Source of the DNA: Poindextera sp041691315
GTDB taxonomy: Bacteria > Pseudomonadota > Alphaproteobacteria > Caulobacterales > Caulobacteraceae
Direction: 5' to 3'
Assembly (NCBI GenBank): GCA_041691315.1
Contig: JBEPUW010000007.1
Coordinates: forward strand, 1-64,000
DNA length: 64,000 nucleotides
Shown here: positions 25,573-34,450 of the stretch, piece by piece
Layout: every line of letters begins with the position of its first letter
Position numbering within the stretch: the first letter of the stretch is position 1
The notes under the pieces: model-generated
Seen by the model: only the letters and a program-made list of their open reading frames with translations
Database searches by the model: none
Told to the model about the DNA's origin: nothing
Made by a program: the position numbers and the translations under genes

Positions 25573-25780
25573 CAACACGCTCCGCAACCCACCTGACCTC
25601 ATGCTTGCCTTTTGGCGGCCAAAGCCAGCCATCCACGCAGCGGGCCAGCCCCTTGCGGGCGTGCATACGCGGTCCCGCCGGCATTGCCAAGACGGATGCC
25701 GATTGGTTTGCGGCCACGGTTTCGCAAGGGGGCGATGACGCCTATGTTGGGAGCGTCCCACCCCTTCAAACGAGCCTTTC

Positions 25781-27211
25781 ATGACTGCTCACGTCTCAGC
25801 CCCCTCGATCCTGGAAGCCGCCGGAGTCGATGCCCGCCGCGCCCACGACATCCTGGGCGAGGCGCTGACCAATGCTGACGACGGCGAGCTTTTCGTCGAG
25901 CGCTCGGAGAGCGAATCCTTCCTCTGGGACGACGGGCGGCTGAAATCGGCCAACTACGACGCCACCGAGGGCTTCGGCCTGCGGGTGGTGGCGGGTGAGA
26001 CCGCCGGCTACGCCCACGCCGCCGAGATTTCCGAAGCCGCGATTCGCCGCGCCGCCTCGTCGGCCGCGCTCGCCAAGCGCGGCCACGCCGGCGTCGCCGC
26101 CGAGGGTCCGCGCGCCACCAACACCAAGCTCTATGGCGACGAGAGCCCGCTGGCCTCCCCCGGCTTCTCCGACAAGGTTGCCCTCTTGGCCGAGATCGAC
26201 GCCTATACCCGCGCGCTCGATCCGCGCGTGAAACAGGTCAATGTCAGCCTGGCCGGCGAGCGGCGGATGATCGAGATCCTGCGCGCCGACGGCAAGCTGG
26301 TGCGCGACATCCGCCCGCTGGCCCGGGTCAACGTCGGCGTCACGCTCGAGAAGGACGGCCGCCGCGAGGGCGGCTATTCCGGCGCCGGCGGCCGCGCCGG
26401 GTTCGAAACCTGGATCGAGCCGCACCGCTGGAAGGAACAGGTGGCCGAGGCCATCCGCCAGGCCGAGGTCAATCTGGACGCCATCGCCTGTCCGGCCGGC
26501 GAGATGGACGTGGTGCTGGGCCCGGGCTGGAACGGCGTCCTGCTGCACGAGGCGGTCGGCCACGGCCTTGAGGGCGACTTCAACCGCAAGGGAATCAGCG
26601 CCTTTTCCGGCCGTATCGGCGAGCGCGTCGCCTCGCCCGGCGTCACCGTGTTCGACGACGGTACGCTCTATGGCCGCCGCGGGTCGCTCAGCGTCGACGA
26701 CGAGGGTACGCCCACCGACCGCACCATCCTGATCGAGGACGGCATCCTGGTCGGCTATATGCACGACCGCATGAGCGCCCGGCTGATGGGCATGAAGGAG
26801 ACCGGCAACGGCCGCCGGCAGTCCTTCGCCCACATGCCGATGGTGCGCATGACCAATACCGGCATGATGGGCGGCGACACGCCGATGGCCGAGATGATCG
26901 CCTCGATGAAGCGCGGCCTCTACTGCGCCAACTTCGGCGGCGGCCAGGTCGACATCACCAACGGCAAGTTCGTCTTCCAGTGCACCGAGGCCTACCTGGT
27001 CGAGGACGGCAAGATCGTCGCCCCGGTCAAGGGCGCAACCCTGATCGGCGACGGCCCCTCGGCGCTCACCCGGGTCAGCATGATCGGCGACGACTTCTGC
27101 TTCGACAACGGCGTCGGCGTCTGCGGCAAGAACGGCCAGAGCGTCCCCGTGGGGGTTGGTCAACCCTCCCTGAAAATCACCGGCCTGACGGTCGGCGGGA
27201 CCAGCGTCTAG
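25781..27211 (+). CDS. tldD: Metalloprotease TldD
   Basis: A 476-residue member of the TldD/PmbA family. The zinc-site motif HEAVGHGLEGDF lies near residue 265, with GSLSVDDEGTPTDRTILIEDGILVGYMHDR and the closing CGKNGQSVPVGVGQPSLKI as further hallmarks. TldD pairs with TldE (PmbA) to degrade peptides such as CcdA and to mature microcins; no pmbA gene is in this window. It is transcribed away from ctaC, sharing a 208-bp divergent promoter region, and is followed by a GNAT gene. Confidence 0.95.
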   Translation: MTAHVSAPSILEAAGVDARRAHDILGEALTNADDGELFVERSESESFLWDDGRLKSANYDATEGFGLRVVAGETAGYAHAAEISEAAIRRAASSAALAKRGHAGVAAEGPRATNTKLYGDESPLASPGFSDKVALLAEIDAYTRALDPRVKQVNVSLAGERRMIEILRADGKLVRDIRPLARVNVGVTLEKDGRREGGYSGAGGRAGFETWIEPHRWKEQVAEAIRQAEVNLDAIACPAGEMDVVLGPGWNGVLLHEAVGHGLEGDFNRKGISAFSGRIGERVASPGVTVFDDGTLYGRRGSLSVDDEGTPTDRTILIEDGILVGYMHDRMSARLMGMKETGNGRRQSFAHMPMVRMTNTGMMGGDTPMAEMIASMKRGLYCANFGGGQVDITNGKFVFQCTEAYLVEDGKIVAPVKGATLIGDGPSALTRVSMIGDDFCFDNGVGVCGKNGQSVPVGVGQPSLKITGLTVGGTSV

Positions 27212-27238
27212 GCGCGCGTCTGTCGAAAGGCCGGCGTG

Positions 27239-27913
27239 ATGGGCGCCCATCCGCTTGACCGCCCGGCCTGGACGGCGCTCTCCACCCGCCAGGCCCGGTT
27301 CGCGCTTGGCGACCCGACCCGCGCGCTGCGCCTCGCGCCCGCATACGGCCTGTTCGCCGCGGCCGCCGACGAGTCCGCCGAGAGCCAGGCCGCACTGGCA
27401 GAGCTCTGCCCGGCGGGCGGTGAGATCGGCCTGCCCGAGCTTGCCGAGGCCAAACCGCCGCCGGGCCTCAAGGTCGTCGCCTGCGACGGCGTCTGCCAGA
27501 TGGTGGCCGAAACCCTCAACCCCGGCGAGGTCGACTTCGCCATCACCCCGCTGGGCGAGGACGACGCCGCCGAGATGCTGGCGCTGGCCAAGCCCGGCCC
27601 GTTCTTCGAGCACACCCACCGGCTGGGCGACTTCATCGGCGTTAAGCTCGACGGCCGGCTGGTGGCGATGGCCGGCGAGCGCATGCGGACGCCTGGCTTC
27701 ACGGAGGTCAGCGGTGTCTGCACCCTCCCCGACCATCGCGGTCGCGGCTATGCCGCCGGCCTGACGCGGATGGCGGCAAAGCGCATCGCGGCGCGTGGCG
27801 AGACGCCCTTCCTGCACGTGTACGAGGGCAATACCGGCGCAATCTCGCTCTACCGGACCTTGGGCTTCGAGCTGCGCACCACGATCAGGCTGACGGTGAT
27901 GACGCGAGCCTGA
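27239..27913 (+). CDS. GNAT acetyltransferase, FR47-like
   Basis: A 224-residue protein whose C-terminal half is a GNAT domain: LVAMAGERMRTPGFTEVSGVCTLPDHRGRGYAAGLTRMA contains the acetyl-CoA loop HRGRGYA, and FLHVYEGNTGAISLYRTLGFELR is the closing motif B. The N-terminal 80 residues are variable, as in FR47-like enzymes. It starts 28 bp after tldD and may be co-transcribed. The substrate is unknown. Confidence 0.85.
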   Translation: MGAHPLDRPAWTALSTRQARFALGDPTRALRLAPAYGLFAAAADESAESQAALAELCPAGGEIGLPELAEAKPPPGLKVVACDGVCQMVAETLNPGEVDFAITPLGEDDAAEMLALAKPGPFFEHTHRLGDFIGVKLDGRLVAMAGERMRTPGFTEVSGVCTLPDHRGRGYAAGLTRMAAKRIAARGETPFLHVYEGNTGAISLYRTLGFELRTTIRLTVMTRA

Positions 27914-27994
27914 CACGCTTAAAAAGTAGCGAAAACTCGGGATTCTGACCCGGATTTAACTGGCGCGGCGCGCGGGGCTCGGCCATCTAGGGCA

Positions 27995-30103
27995 ATGCTT
28001 GTTTCGGGGCGGACACACAGCGTCATACCGGTTGCCGTCTTCTCGGCGATGCTGATCGGTGTCGGCTCGACGGCGCTGGCCCAACCGGCGCCGCCGCCTG
28101 CGAGCGTACCCCCGGCCGGCGCCGCGGTGACCAGCTATCCGCCCTCGGCCTTCGCCGCTGTACGGCCGAACACTGCGCTGGACATGATCAACAACCTGCC
28201 GGGCTTCACCCTCGACACCGGTGGCGCGGTGCGCGGTTTCGGCGGCGCGGCCGGCAATGTGCTGATCGATGGGGCGAGGCCGGCCACCAAGAACGACAGC
28301 CTCGACCAGCTGCTGCAGCGCATCCCCGCCAGCGACGTGGCGCGCATCGACGTCATCCGCGGCGCCGCGCCGGGCATAGACATGCAGGGCAAGACCGTCA
28401 TCGCCAACGTCGTCCGCAAGACCGACAACGGCCTGAAGCTGACCACCGCCGTGCAGGGAACCTGGGACCCCAACGGCCATTTCGACCACGGCCTGCGCCT
28501 CGAAGGCTCCAAGCGCTCGGGCGACACCGCCTTCGAGGCCGGGCTGCTGATCGGAACCGGCGCCGACGACGGCACGGGGCGCGGGCCGCGCATCGTCACC
28601 AACGCGGCCGGCCAGGTGACCCAGACCGCCCGGTTGAACTCGTTCGGCGACCAGGCCACGGACAAGGCCACGGCCGCCGTTGAAACTCCGGTGTTTGGCG
28701 GCCGGCTCAGGATCGAGGGCTCCTTCGTCGGCTCGCCTTACGTCTATACCGACGCTGACACCCTGATCGATCCGCCCGGCCGCGAGTTCGAGCATTACAC
28801 CCAGGACCAGGACACCGGCGAGATCGGCCTGCGCTACGAGCGCCCGCTCGGCCCGCGCGCCAGCCTCGAACTCTATGGGCTGCAGCAGCTCGGTCGCTAC
28901 GCCTCCAACGACGTCTTCAACACGGCGACCGACGACACGGTCTTCACCCTGAACAAGCGGACCGGCGAGAGCATTCTGCGCGCCGTCGGCAAGTTCAATC
29001 CCTCGCCCAACCTGTCGCTGGAGACCGGCGCCGAGGGGGCGTTCAACTGGCTGACCAGCCGCACGCGCGACAGCGACAACGGCCAGGCCATCGCCATTCC
29101 CGCGGCCAATGTCCACGTCGCCGAGCTGCGCGGCGAAGCCTTCGCCAACGCGACCTGGCGCGCGCGGCCGAACCTGACCGTCGACGCCGATATGAAGGTC
29201 GAGGCCTCGCAGATCACCTCGTCCGGCGACGTGGTCGACCACCAGGTCTTCGTCTTTCCCAAGCCGCGGGTGCTGGTGACCTGGACGCCGGACGCGCCCG
29301 ATCAGGTGCGGCTGCGGCTTGAGCGCGAGGTCGGCCAGCTCGATTTCAACTCTTTCACCGCCTCCGGCACCCTGGGTTCCGGCGAACGCGCCGGCAACCC
29401 TTCCCTCACGCCCGAACAGGACTGGGTGGCCGAGGCCGCCTTCGAGCGCAGCTTCTGGAAGAACGGCCAGGTCAGCCTGACGCTGCGCCAATACTGGATC
29501 CAGGATGCGATCGATTTCGCCGGGACCTGCGCGCCGCAGGACCTGCTGCCGGCCAATCCGCCGACCTGCAATCCGGATGCGGTGTTTGATGCGCCCGCCA
29601 ACATCGGCTCGGCGACCCGCCAGGAGCTGGCCGTGTCGCTCAGCCTGCCGACCGACAAGTTCTGGATTAAGCACGGTTTGCTGACCGTCCGGGCCACCTG
29701 GCGCCGCTCGCGGGTGACCGACCCAGACACGCATCGGCCGCGCGAGATCTCCAACATGCGTCCGCTCGACGCCGAGATCCATTTCACCCAAGGGCTCGAC
29801 GCGCTGAAGTCCACCTGGGGCTTCGACATCTTCCCCGCCTGGCGGCAGGTCAGCTACCTGGTCGACGAGGTCGACACCCAGGATCTTGGCCTCTTCGTCG
29901 ACGCCTATTTCGAATACAAGCCCCGGCCCGATCTCAGCGTGAAGTTCGAGGGCGACAACCTGACCTCGCACGGCCTGACCCAGATCCGCGCCTTCTACGA
30001 CCCGTTCCGCAACGTGAACGGCGGCCAGCTTGCCTCGACCGACGCCCACTACCCCCGCTTCGGCCCCGAATTCAGCGTGAGGGTGCGGAAGACGTTCGGA
30101 TAA
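27995..30103 (+). CDS. TonB-dependent outer membrane receptor
   Basis: A 702-residue receptor. The signal peptide ends near ALAQPAPPP. A plug domain follows (NTALDMINNLPGF..GFGGAAGNVLIDGARPATKNDSLDQLL..RIPASDVARIDVIRG), then a 22-strand-type barrel with alternating aromatic strands and a C-terminus ending FSVRVRKTFG, with terminal F as insertion signal one residue from the end. It should import a large substrate across the outer membrane using TonB-ExbBD. The ligand is unknown: no siderophore, B12 or sugar genes are adjacent. The convergent POT transporter downstream is a possible but unproven partner. Confidence 0.88.
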   Translation: MLVSGRTHSVIPVAVFSAMLIGVGSTALAQPAPPPASVPPAGAAVTSYPPSAFAAVRPNTALDMINNLPGFTLDTGGAVRGFGGAAGNVLIDGARPATKNDSLDQLLQRIPASDVARIDVIRGAAPGIDMQGKTVIANVVRKTDNGLKLTTAVQGTWDPNGHFDHGLRLEGSKRSGDTAFEAGLLIGTGADDGTGRGPRIVTNAAGQVTQTARLNSFGDQATDKATAAVETPVFGGRLRIEGSFVGSPYVYTDADTLIDPPGREFEHYTQDQDTGEIGLRYERPLGPRASLELYGLQQLGRYASNDVFNTATDDTVFTLNKRTGESILRAVGKFNPSPNLSLETGAEGAFNWLTSRTRDSDNGQAIAIPAANVHVAELRGEAFANATWRARPNLTVDADMKVEASQITSSGDVVDHQVFVFPKPRVLVTWTPDAPDQVRLRLEREVGQLDFNSFTASGTLGSGERAGNPSLTPEQDWVAEAAFERSFWKNGQVSLTLRQYWIQDAIDFAGTCAPQDLLPANPPTCNPDAVFDAPANIGSATRQELAVSLSLPTDKFWIKHGLLTVRATWRRSRVTDPDTHRPREISNMRPLDAEIHFTQGLDALKSTWGFDIFPAWRQVSYLVDEVDTQDLGLFVDAYFEYKPRPDLSVKFEGDNLTSHGLTQIRAFYDPFRNVNGGQLASTDAHYPRFGPEFSVRVRKTFG

Positions 30104-30159
30104 GCGGGGCGCCTAGAAATATCCGCTCGCCACCCGCGCAGCGGAGATCCAGGCTTTTC

Positions 30160-30241
30160 ACCGCCAAGTTCGCCAAGTACGCCAAGTAGAACGATGCGGC
30201 GCGACCGCTGATCTCTTGGCGTCCTTGGCGAACTTGGCGGT
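30160..30241 (+). terminator. Long hairpin of CGCCAAG units, likely terminator
   Basis: Left arm 30160-30186 reads ACCGCCAAG TTCGCCAAG TACGCCAAG, three 9-base units. Right arm 30215-30241 is its complement with one mismatch in 27 pairs. The loop is 28 bases, and TTTT follows the right arm a few bases later. It lies between the receptor and the convergent POT transporter and probably ends the receptor transcript; the repeat structure suggests a mobile or duplicated origin. Confidence 0.7.
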
Positions 30242-30298
30242 CGCTCTTTTCGGCCCTGCGGGCCAAACAGAAACGCCTGCTCGCGTCTGCGCGGGGGG

Positions 30299-32089
30299 TT
30301 AGCGTGGCGCGGGGTGGTTGGTGGCGTCATTGACGCCGTGGGCGAGGCGGTTGAGCCAGGGGCTGGCGATCAGCAGCACGACGCCGACGGCCATGCCGAC
30401 GATACCGATGTCGCGGAACGTCGTCACATAGGTCGCGAGCGCCTTGCCGGGGTCCAGCACCTGGCCGGCGACGGTCTCGGCGGCGGTCAGCTTGGCGACC
30501 AGGCCGGCGAAGAACTGGGCGGCCGATGAGGCCAGGAACCAGATCGCCATCAGGGTCGAGATGAAGGCCGCCGGCGCGAGCTTGGTCATCTCGGAAAGGC
30601 CCACCGGGCTCAGGCAAAGTTCACCGGTGGTGTGCAGCAGATAGGCCAGGCCCAGAAACATCATCGGCACGCGGAAGGCGGCGTCGTGGAACTGCGCGCC
30701 CCAGACCAGGGCGAAGAAACCCAGCCCCACCTGGATCAGGCCCAGGCCGAACTTGACCGCCGGATTCGGGTCCCGGTTGCGCCGGCCGAGCCAGGCCCAC
30801 AGAGCCGCGAACACCGGCGCGAACAACAGGATGAAGCCGGCGTTGAACGACTGGGTCTGGGCCGGCGTCACGGTCCAGAAGCCGCTGTTCGGGAGCGCGG
30901 TGTTGCGTTCGGAGAACTGGTTCAGCGACGACCCGGCCTGTTCGAACAGGGTGAAGAAGACGATCGAGGCCAGGACCAGCACCATGGCCAGCAACAGCCG
31001 GTCGCGCATCACCCGGTCGCATTTCGTGATCATGAACCAGCCGAGGTAGCCCAGCGCCGCGACCCAGCCGGCGGCCAGCAGCCAGCCAGTGAGCTGGAAA
31101 TGCTGCACCACCACCCAGACGATGGCGACGCCGACGAAACCGGCCAGATAGAGCAGCCATTCCAGATTGACCGGCCCGAACAGCGGCTTGCTCAGCTTCA
31201 CCGGATCGGGCGGCTCGCCATGGCCCTCCAACAGCGGCTTGCCCCACATGAAGACCGCGAGCCCGGCCAGCATGCCGACCCCGGCCAGGCCGAACCCCGC
31301 CCACCAGCCCACCGTCTGGCCCAGCAGGCCACAGACCACCGAGGCCCAGAAGGCTCCCAGATTGATGCCGTAGTAATAGAGCGTGAAGCCGGGATCCCGC
31401 CGCGGATCGCCCTGCGGATAGAGTTGGCCGACGATCGAGGAGATGTTGGCCTTCAGATACCCCACCCCCATGATGATCAGGGCCAGGGCCAGATAGAAGA
31501 TGTCGACATAGCCCTGGTTGCGCTTGGTGACGCCCAGCGTGTAGCGGCCGTTTGGAAGTACGGAGGGCAGCGCCGCCGCAGCCGGCAGGCCGAGGATCTG
31601 CATGCCGCCGTCTTTCGCACCCGTGACCGGGTAGCAACCGGCGTCGACCTTCAGGCAGACCTTGCGGTCGGTCATCCGGCCGCTCGCCTGGAATTCGTAG
31701 CTGTGGCCGGCGAAGGTCAGGGTCTGAGTCGCCGGCGGCGCCTCGATGGCCATGGTGAAATGGCCGGCGACCAGCAAGAGCGCCCCGAAGGTGATCGCCT
31801 TGCGCGTGCCCAGCCAGCGGTCGGCCAGGAAGCCGCCGACCAGCGGGGCCAGATAGACCAGGGTGGTATAGGCGGCGTACTGCCCCTGGCTGAAGTCGTC
31901 TGAGAACAGGAACTGCTCGGTCAGATAAAAGATCAGCAGGCCGCGCATGCCGTAATAGGAGAAGCGCTCCCACATCTCGGCGAAGAACAGGATGAACAGG
32001 CCGCGCGGATGGGTGCGCAGCTGGCGCAGGACCGGGATCATCGTCAACACGGTGACGAAGACGCCGATAACGACGACGACGTTGAACAT
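30299..32089 (-). CDS. POT-family proton-coupled peptide transporter
   Basis: A 596-residue major-facilitator protein of the PTR2/POT family. The signature FFAEMWERFSYYGMRGLLIFYL (contains the proton-handling E-x-x-E-R-F) is in helix 1, and GGFLADRWLGTRKAITFG follows. A distal signature FYYGINLGAFWA-like run (LYYYGINLGAFWASVVCG) matches PTR2 motif 2. It should import di- and tripeptides with protons across the inner membrane. A periplasmic loop (SYEFQASGRMTDRKVCLKV..) lies between early helices and is larger than in E. coli Dtp proteins. It is monocistronic. Confidence 0.93.
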   Translation of the reverse strand: MFNVVVVIGVFVTVLTMIPVLRQLRTHPRGLFILFFAEMWERFSYYGMRGLLIFYLTEQFLFSDDFSQGQYAAYTTLVYLAPLVGGFLADRWLGTRKAITFGALLLVAGHFTMAIEAPPATQTLTFAGHSYEFQASGRMTDRKVCLKVDAGCYPVTGAKDGGMQILGLPAAAALPSVLPNGRYTLGVTKRNQGYVDIFYLALALIIMGVGYLKANISSIVGQLYPQGDPRRDPGFTLYYYGINLGAFWASVVCGLLGQTVGWWAGFGLAGVGMLAGLAVFMWGKPLLEGHGEPPDPVKLSKPLFGPVNLEWLLYLAGFVGVAIVWVVVQHFQLTGWLLAAGWVAALGYLGWFMITKCDRVMRDRLLLAMVLVLASIVFFTLFEQAGSSLNQFSERNTALPNSGFWTVTPAQTQSFNAGFILLFAPVFAALWAWLGRRNRDPNPAVKFGLGLIQVGLGFFALVWGAQFHDAAFRVPMMFLGLAYLLHTTGELCLSPVGLSEMTKLAPAAFISTLMAIWFLASSAAQFFAGLVAKLTAAETVAGQVLDPGKALATYVTTFRDIGIVGMAVGVVLLIASPWLNRLAHGVNDATNHPAPR

Positions 32090-32204
32090 CAGGCCCCCTG
32101 GTGCGCCGCCGAGATGATCACGCGCACGGCCTCATCACAAGCTTGCGCCTTGCCTCACCGCCAGGGCGGACCCACGTTCAGGTCTGACGCGTTTGAAGGC
32201 TGAC

Positions 32205-32319
32205 GAGCGGGTTGAGGAAAACTGCGAAGCGGTTTTCCGCCCGCAACCCACTCTAACCTTAGTAACCGATCACGTTTATGATTTTGGATTGTCTCAATCC
32301 AAAATCATCGTGATCTAGG
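32205..32319. repeat. Dispersed palindromic repeat, family B, copy 2
   Basis: Inverted relative to the copy at 11358-11470. It begins GAGCGGGTTGAGGAAAAC and ends with GATCACG..ATGATTTTGGATTG, a three-base centre and the complementary arm, then CGTGATC. It stops only 11 bases before the start codon of the DUF427 gene, so it must overlap that gene's leader or promoter. Confidence 0.85.
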
Positions 32320-32329
32320 AGACCAAGCC

Positions 32330-32806
32330 ATGCCAGAGATGAAACTGCCCGGGCCCGACCATCCCATCACCATCGCCTTCAATCCGAAACGGGTCGAGGT
32401 GGTCTATAACGGCCACACCCTCGCCGACACGCGCCGCGCGCTCAACCTGCAGGAATCGACCTATCCGGCGGTGCAGTACATCCCGCGCGACGAGGTCGAC
32501 ATGGCCTATTTCACCCGCACCGACCACCACACCCACTGCCCCTACAAGGGCGAGGCCTCCTACTACACCATCCTGATGGACGGCCAGTTCGCCGAGAACG
32601 CCGTCTGGTCCTACGAGGACCCCTACCCGGCCATGGCCGAGATCAAGGACTACCTCGCCTTTTACCCGAACAAGGTCGACATCCGGCTTCATGCCGAAGC
32701 CGGCGCTGGGGACGCCATCCGCGACGCGATCGAGCACACCGACAGCGGCGCGGGTTCGAGCCAACTCGACCACGCCCCGCCGAACGTCAGCAACGCGGGC
32801 GAATAG
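32330..32806 (+). CDS. DUF427 domain protein
   Basis: A 158-residue cytoplasmic protein. RVEVVYNGHTLADTRRALNLQESTYPAVQYIPRDEVDM and the middle HTHCPYKGEASYYTI are typical of DUF427, a small beta-barrel-like fold without a settled role. The ATG at 32330 is preceded by AGGAG (with spacing of about six). It ends just before a family A repeat. The promoter is probably carried on, or displaced by, the family B repeat directly upstream. Confidence 0.88.
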   Translation: MPEMKLPGPDHPITIAFNPKRVEVVYNGHTLADTRRALNLQESTYPAVQYIPRDEVDMAYFTRTDHHTHCPYKGEASYYTILMDGQFAENAVWSYEDPYPAMAEIKDYLAFYPNKVDIRLHAEAGAGDAIRDAIEHTDSGAGSSQLDHAPPNVSNAGE

Positions 32807-32814
32807 CTATTTAA

Positions 32815-32920
32815 CCGTCACGGCACGACTTGTTCGGGCCACCCATGAACCCGTCTTTGATCTGGTGTTCATGGGTCCCCCGCATAACGCGGCTTTGCCG
32901 CTCCAGCGGGGGATGACGGT
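32815..32920. repeat. Dispersed palindromic repeat, family A, copy 2 (inverted)
   Basis: Reads CCGTCACGGCACGACTTGTT, then a CCATGAAC..GTGTTCATGG core, and closes CCGCTCCAGCGGGGGATGACGG. The two outer ends CCGTCA and TGACGG pair, and inner stems match copies at 10709 and 43373. It fills most of the 171-bp gap between DUF427 and gshA and may act as a bidirectional transcription end. Confidence 0.8.
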
Positions 32921-32977
32921 GAATTGAGGCCGAGCTCCGCCCTCTTGATCCTCTACCGTTGGAAGAGGATCAAGAGG

Positions 32978-34360
32978 TTAGTACGCCGCCGCTTCGAACA
33001 CGGGGCTGACTTCGCCGCGCCAGGGGCCGTTGTAGTGTTCCAGCCAGCGTTCGGCGGGGGTGACGCCTGAGTCGGCGATCTCTTCCAGGTCGGCCAGGAA
33101 GCCGCGTTCGTCGGTCATCGAGCCGCTGAGGCGGGCGCGGCGCTTCAGGCCTTCGCGGGCGATGGCCAGGATATCGACGGCGACGTCGCGGGCGCTGCGG
33201 CCGGCGATCTCGGCCTTCAGGCCGATGCGCGGGGCGTCGCGGCGCAGCTGCTCGCGCTCGGCGGGCGTCCAGTTATTGCAAAGGTCCCAAGCCGCCGCGG
33301 TCGCCGCATCGTCGTACAACAGCCCGATCCAAAGCGCCGCCAGGCCGCAGAGCCGGCCGGGCGGGCCGGTGTCGGCGCCGCGCATCTCCAGGAAGGTCTT
33401 CAGCCGCACCTCCGGGAAGATGGTCGCCAGGTGCTCCTCCCAGTCGTGCAGATTGGCCTGCACGCCGGGCGCGGCCGGCAGTTCGCCCTTGATGAAGTCG
33501 CGGAACGATTGCCCCGTCGCATCCAGATAGACGCCGTTGCGCTTGACGAAATACATCGGCACGTCGAGCGCGTAGCGGGCATAGGTGTCGAACCCGAACC
33601 CGTCCTCGAACACGAAGTTGAGCATGCCGGTGCGCGCCGCGTCGGTGTCGGTCCAGGTGTTGGCGCGGTTGGAGACGAAGCCGGTGGGCTTGCCCTCGAC
33701 GAAGGGCGAATTGGCGAACAGCGCCGTCGCGATCGGCTGCAAGGCGAGGCTGAGGCGGAACTTGGAGACCATGTCGGCCTCGGACGAGAAGTCCAGATTG
33801 GCCTGCACGGTGCAGGTGCGCAGCATCATGTCGAGGCCGAGATTGCCGACCTTCGGCATGTAGCTTCGCATGATGTCGTAGCGCGCCTTGGGCATGATCT
33901 GGGTCTGCTCGCGCGTCCAGGTCGGCGCGAAGCCCAGGCCCAGGAAGCCGATCCCCAAGCCCTCCGCGACCTGTTTGGCCTCGGTCAGGTGCTGGCTGAT
34001 CTCGTCGCAGATGTCGTGGACGCTCTCCAGCGGCGCGCCGGAGAGTTCGAACTGGCCGGCCGGCTCCAGGCTGACGCTGGCCCCGCCGCGCTGCAGCGCG
34101 ATGAGCGTGTGACCGGCGGAGGTGTCTTCATAGACCCCGCGCCAGCCGAACTGCATCAGGCCTTCGAGCAGGGCCTGGACACCGCCGCGGCCCTGGGTGT
34201 CCTGACCGTAGGCGACGGATTCGTGCGTGCCGACGCGGAAAAGGAACTTCTCGTGCTCGGAGCCGACGCGGAAGTCGGCCTTCGGCTTCGCGCCGCTGGC
34301 CAGGTGGCCGGCCATATCTTCAAGCGTAAGCGGTCGCCGCTCGATCGCGCCATCGTCCAT
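32978..34360 (-). CDS. gshA: Glutamate-cysteine ligase, plant/alphaproteobacterial type
   Basis: A 460-residue GCS2-family enzyme that joins glutamate and cysteine, the first step of glutathione synthesis. Recognisable are FRVGSEHEKFLFR, ASVSLEPAGQFELSGAPLESVHDICDE, the FLGLGFAPTWTRE loop, and LEMRGADTGPPGRLCGLAALWIGLLYD. The ATG at 34360 has GGGGAGG eight bases upstream, so it is preferred over the ATG at 34408. rsmE lies 90 bp upstream in the same direction; the leader holds a GGGGGCTCCCCC palindrome. Confidence 0.95.
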   Translation of the reverse strand: MDDGAIERRPLTLEDMAGHLASGAKPKADFRVGSEHEKFLFRVGTHESVAYGQDTQGRGGVQALLEGLMQFGWRGVYEDTSAGHTLIALQRGGASVSLEPAGQFELSGAPLESVHDICDEISQHLTEAKQVAEGLGIGFLGLGFAPTWTREQTQIMPKARYDIMRSYMPKVGNLGLDMMLRTCTVQANLDFSSEADMVSKFRLSLALQPIATALFANSPFVEGKPTGFVSNRANTWTDTDAARTGMLNFVFEDGFGFDTYARYALDVPMYFVKRNGVYLDATGQSFRDFIKGELPAAPGVQANLHDWEEHLATIFPEVRLKTFLEMRGADTGPPGRLCGLAALWIGLLYDDAATAAAWDLCNNWTPAEREQLRRDAPRIGLKAEIAGRSARDVAVDILAIAREGLKRRARLSGSMTDERGFLADLEEIADSGVTPAERWLEHYNGPWRGEVSPVFEAAAY

Positions 34361-34450
34361 ACTGAAAACCTCCCCAACCTTTTCGGGGGAGCCCCCGGTC
34401 CGGCGCACTGTCTCTGTTTCGTAGTCAAGTGGGCGCCAAGACCGCCCGGC

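Noticed and set aside
25573..25782. N-terminal extension of CtaC to 25782
   Set aside because: The extra 70 residues run through the divergent promoter region and lack any signal; a ribosome site marks the ATG at 25572.
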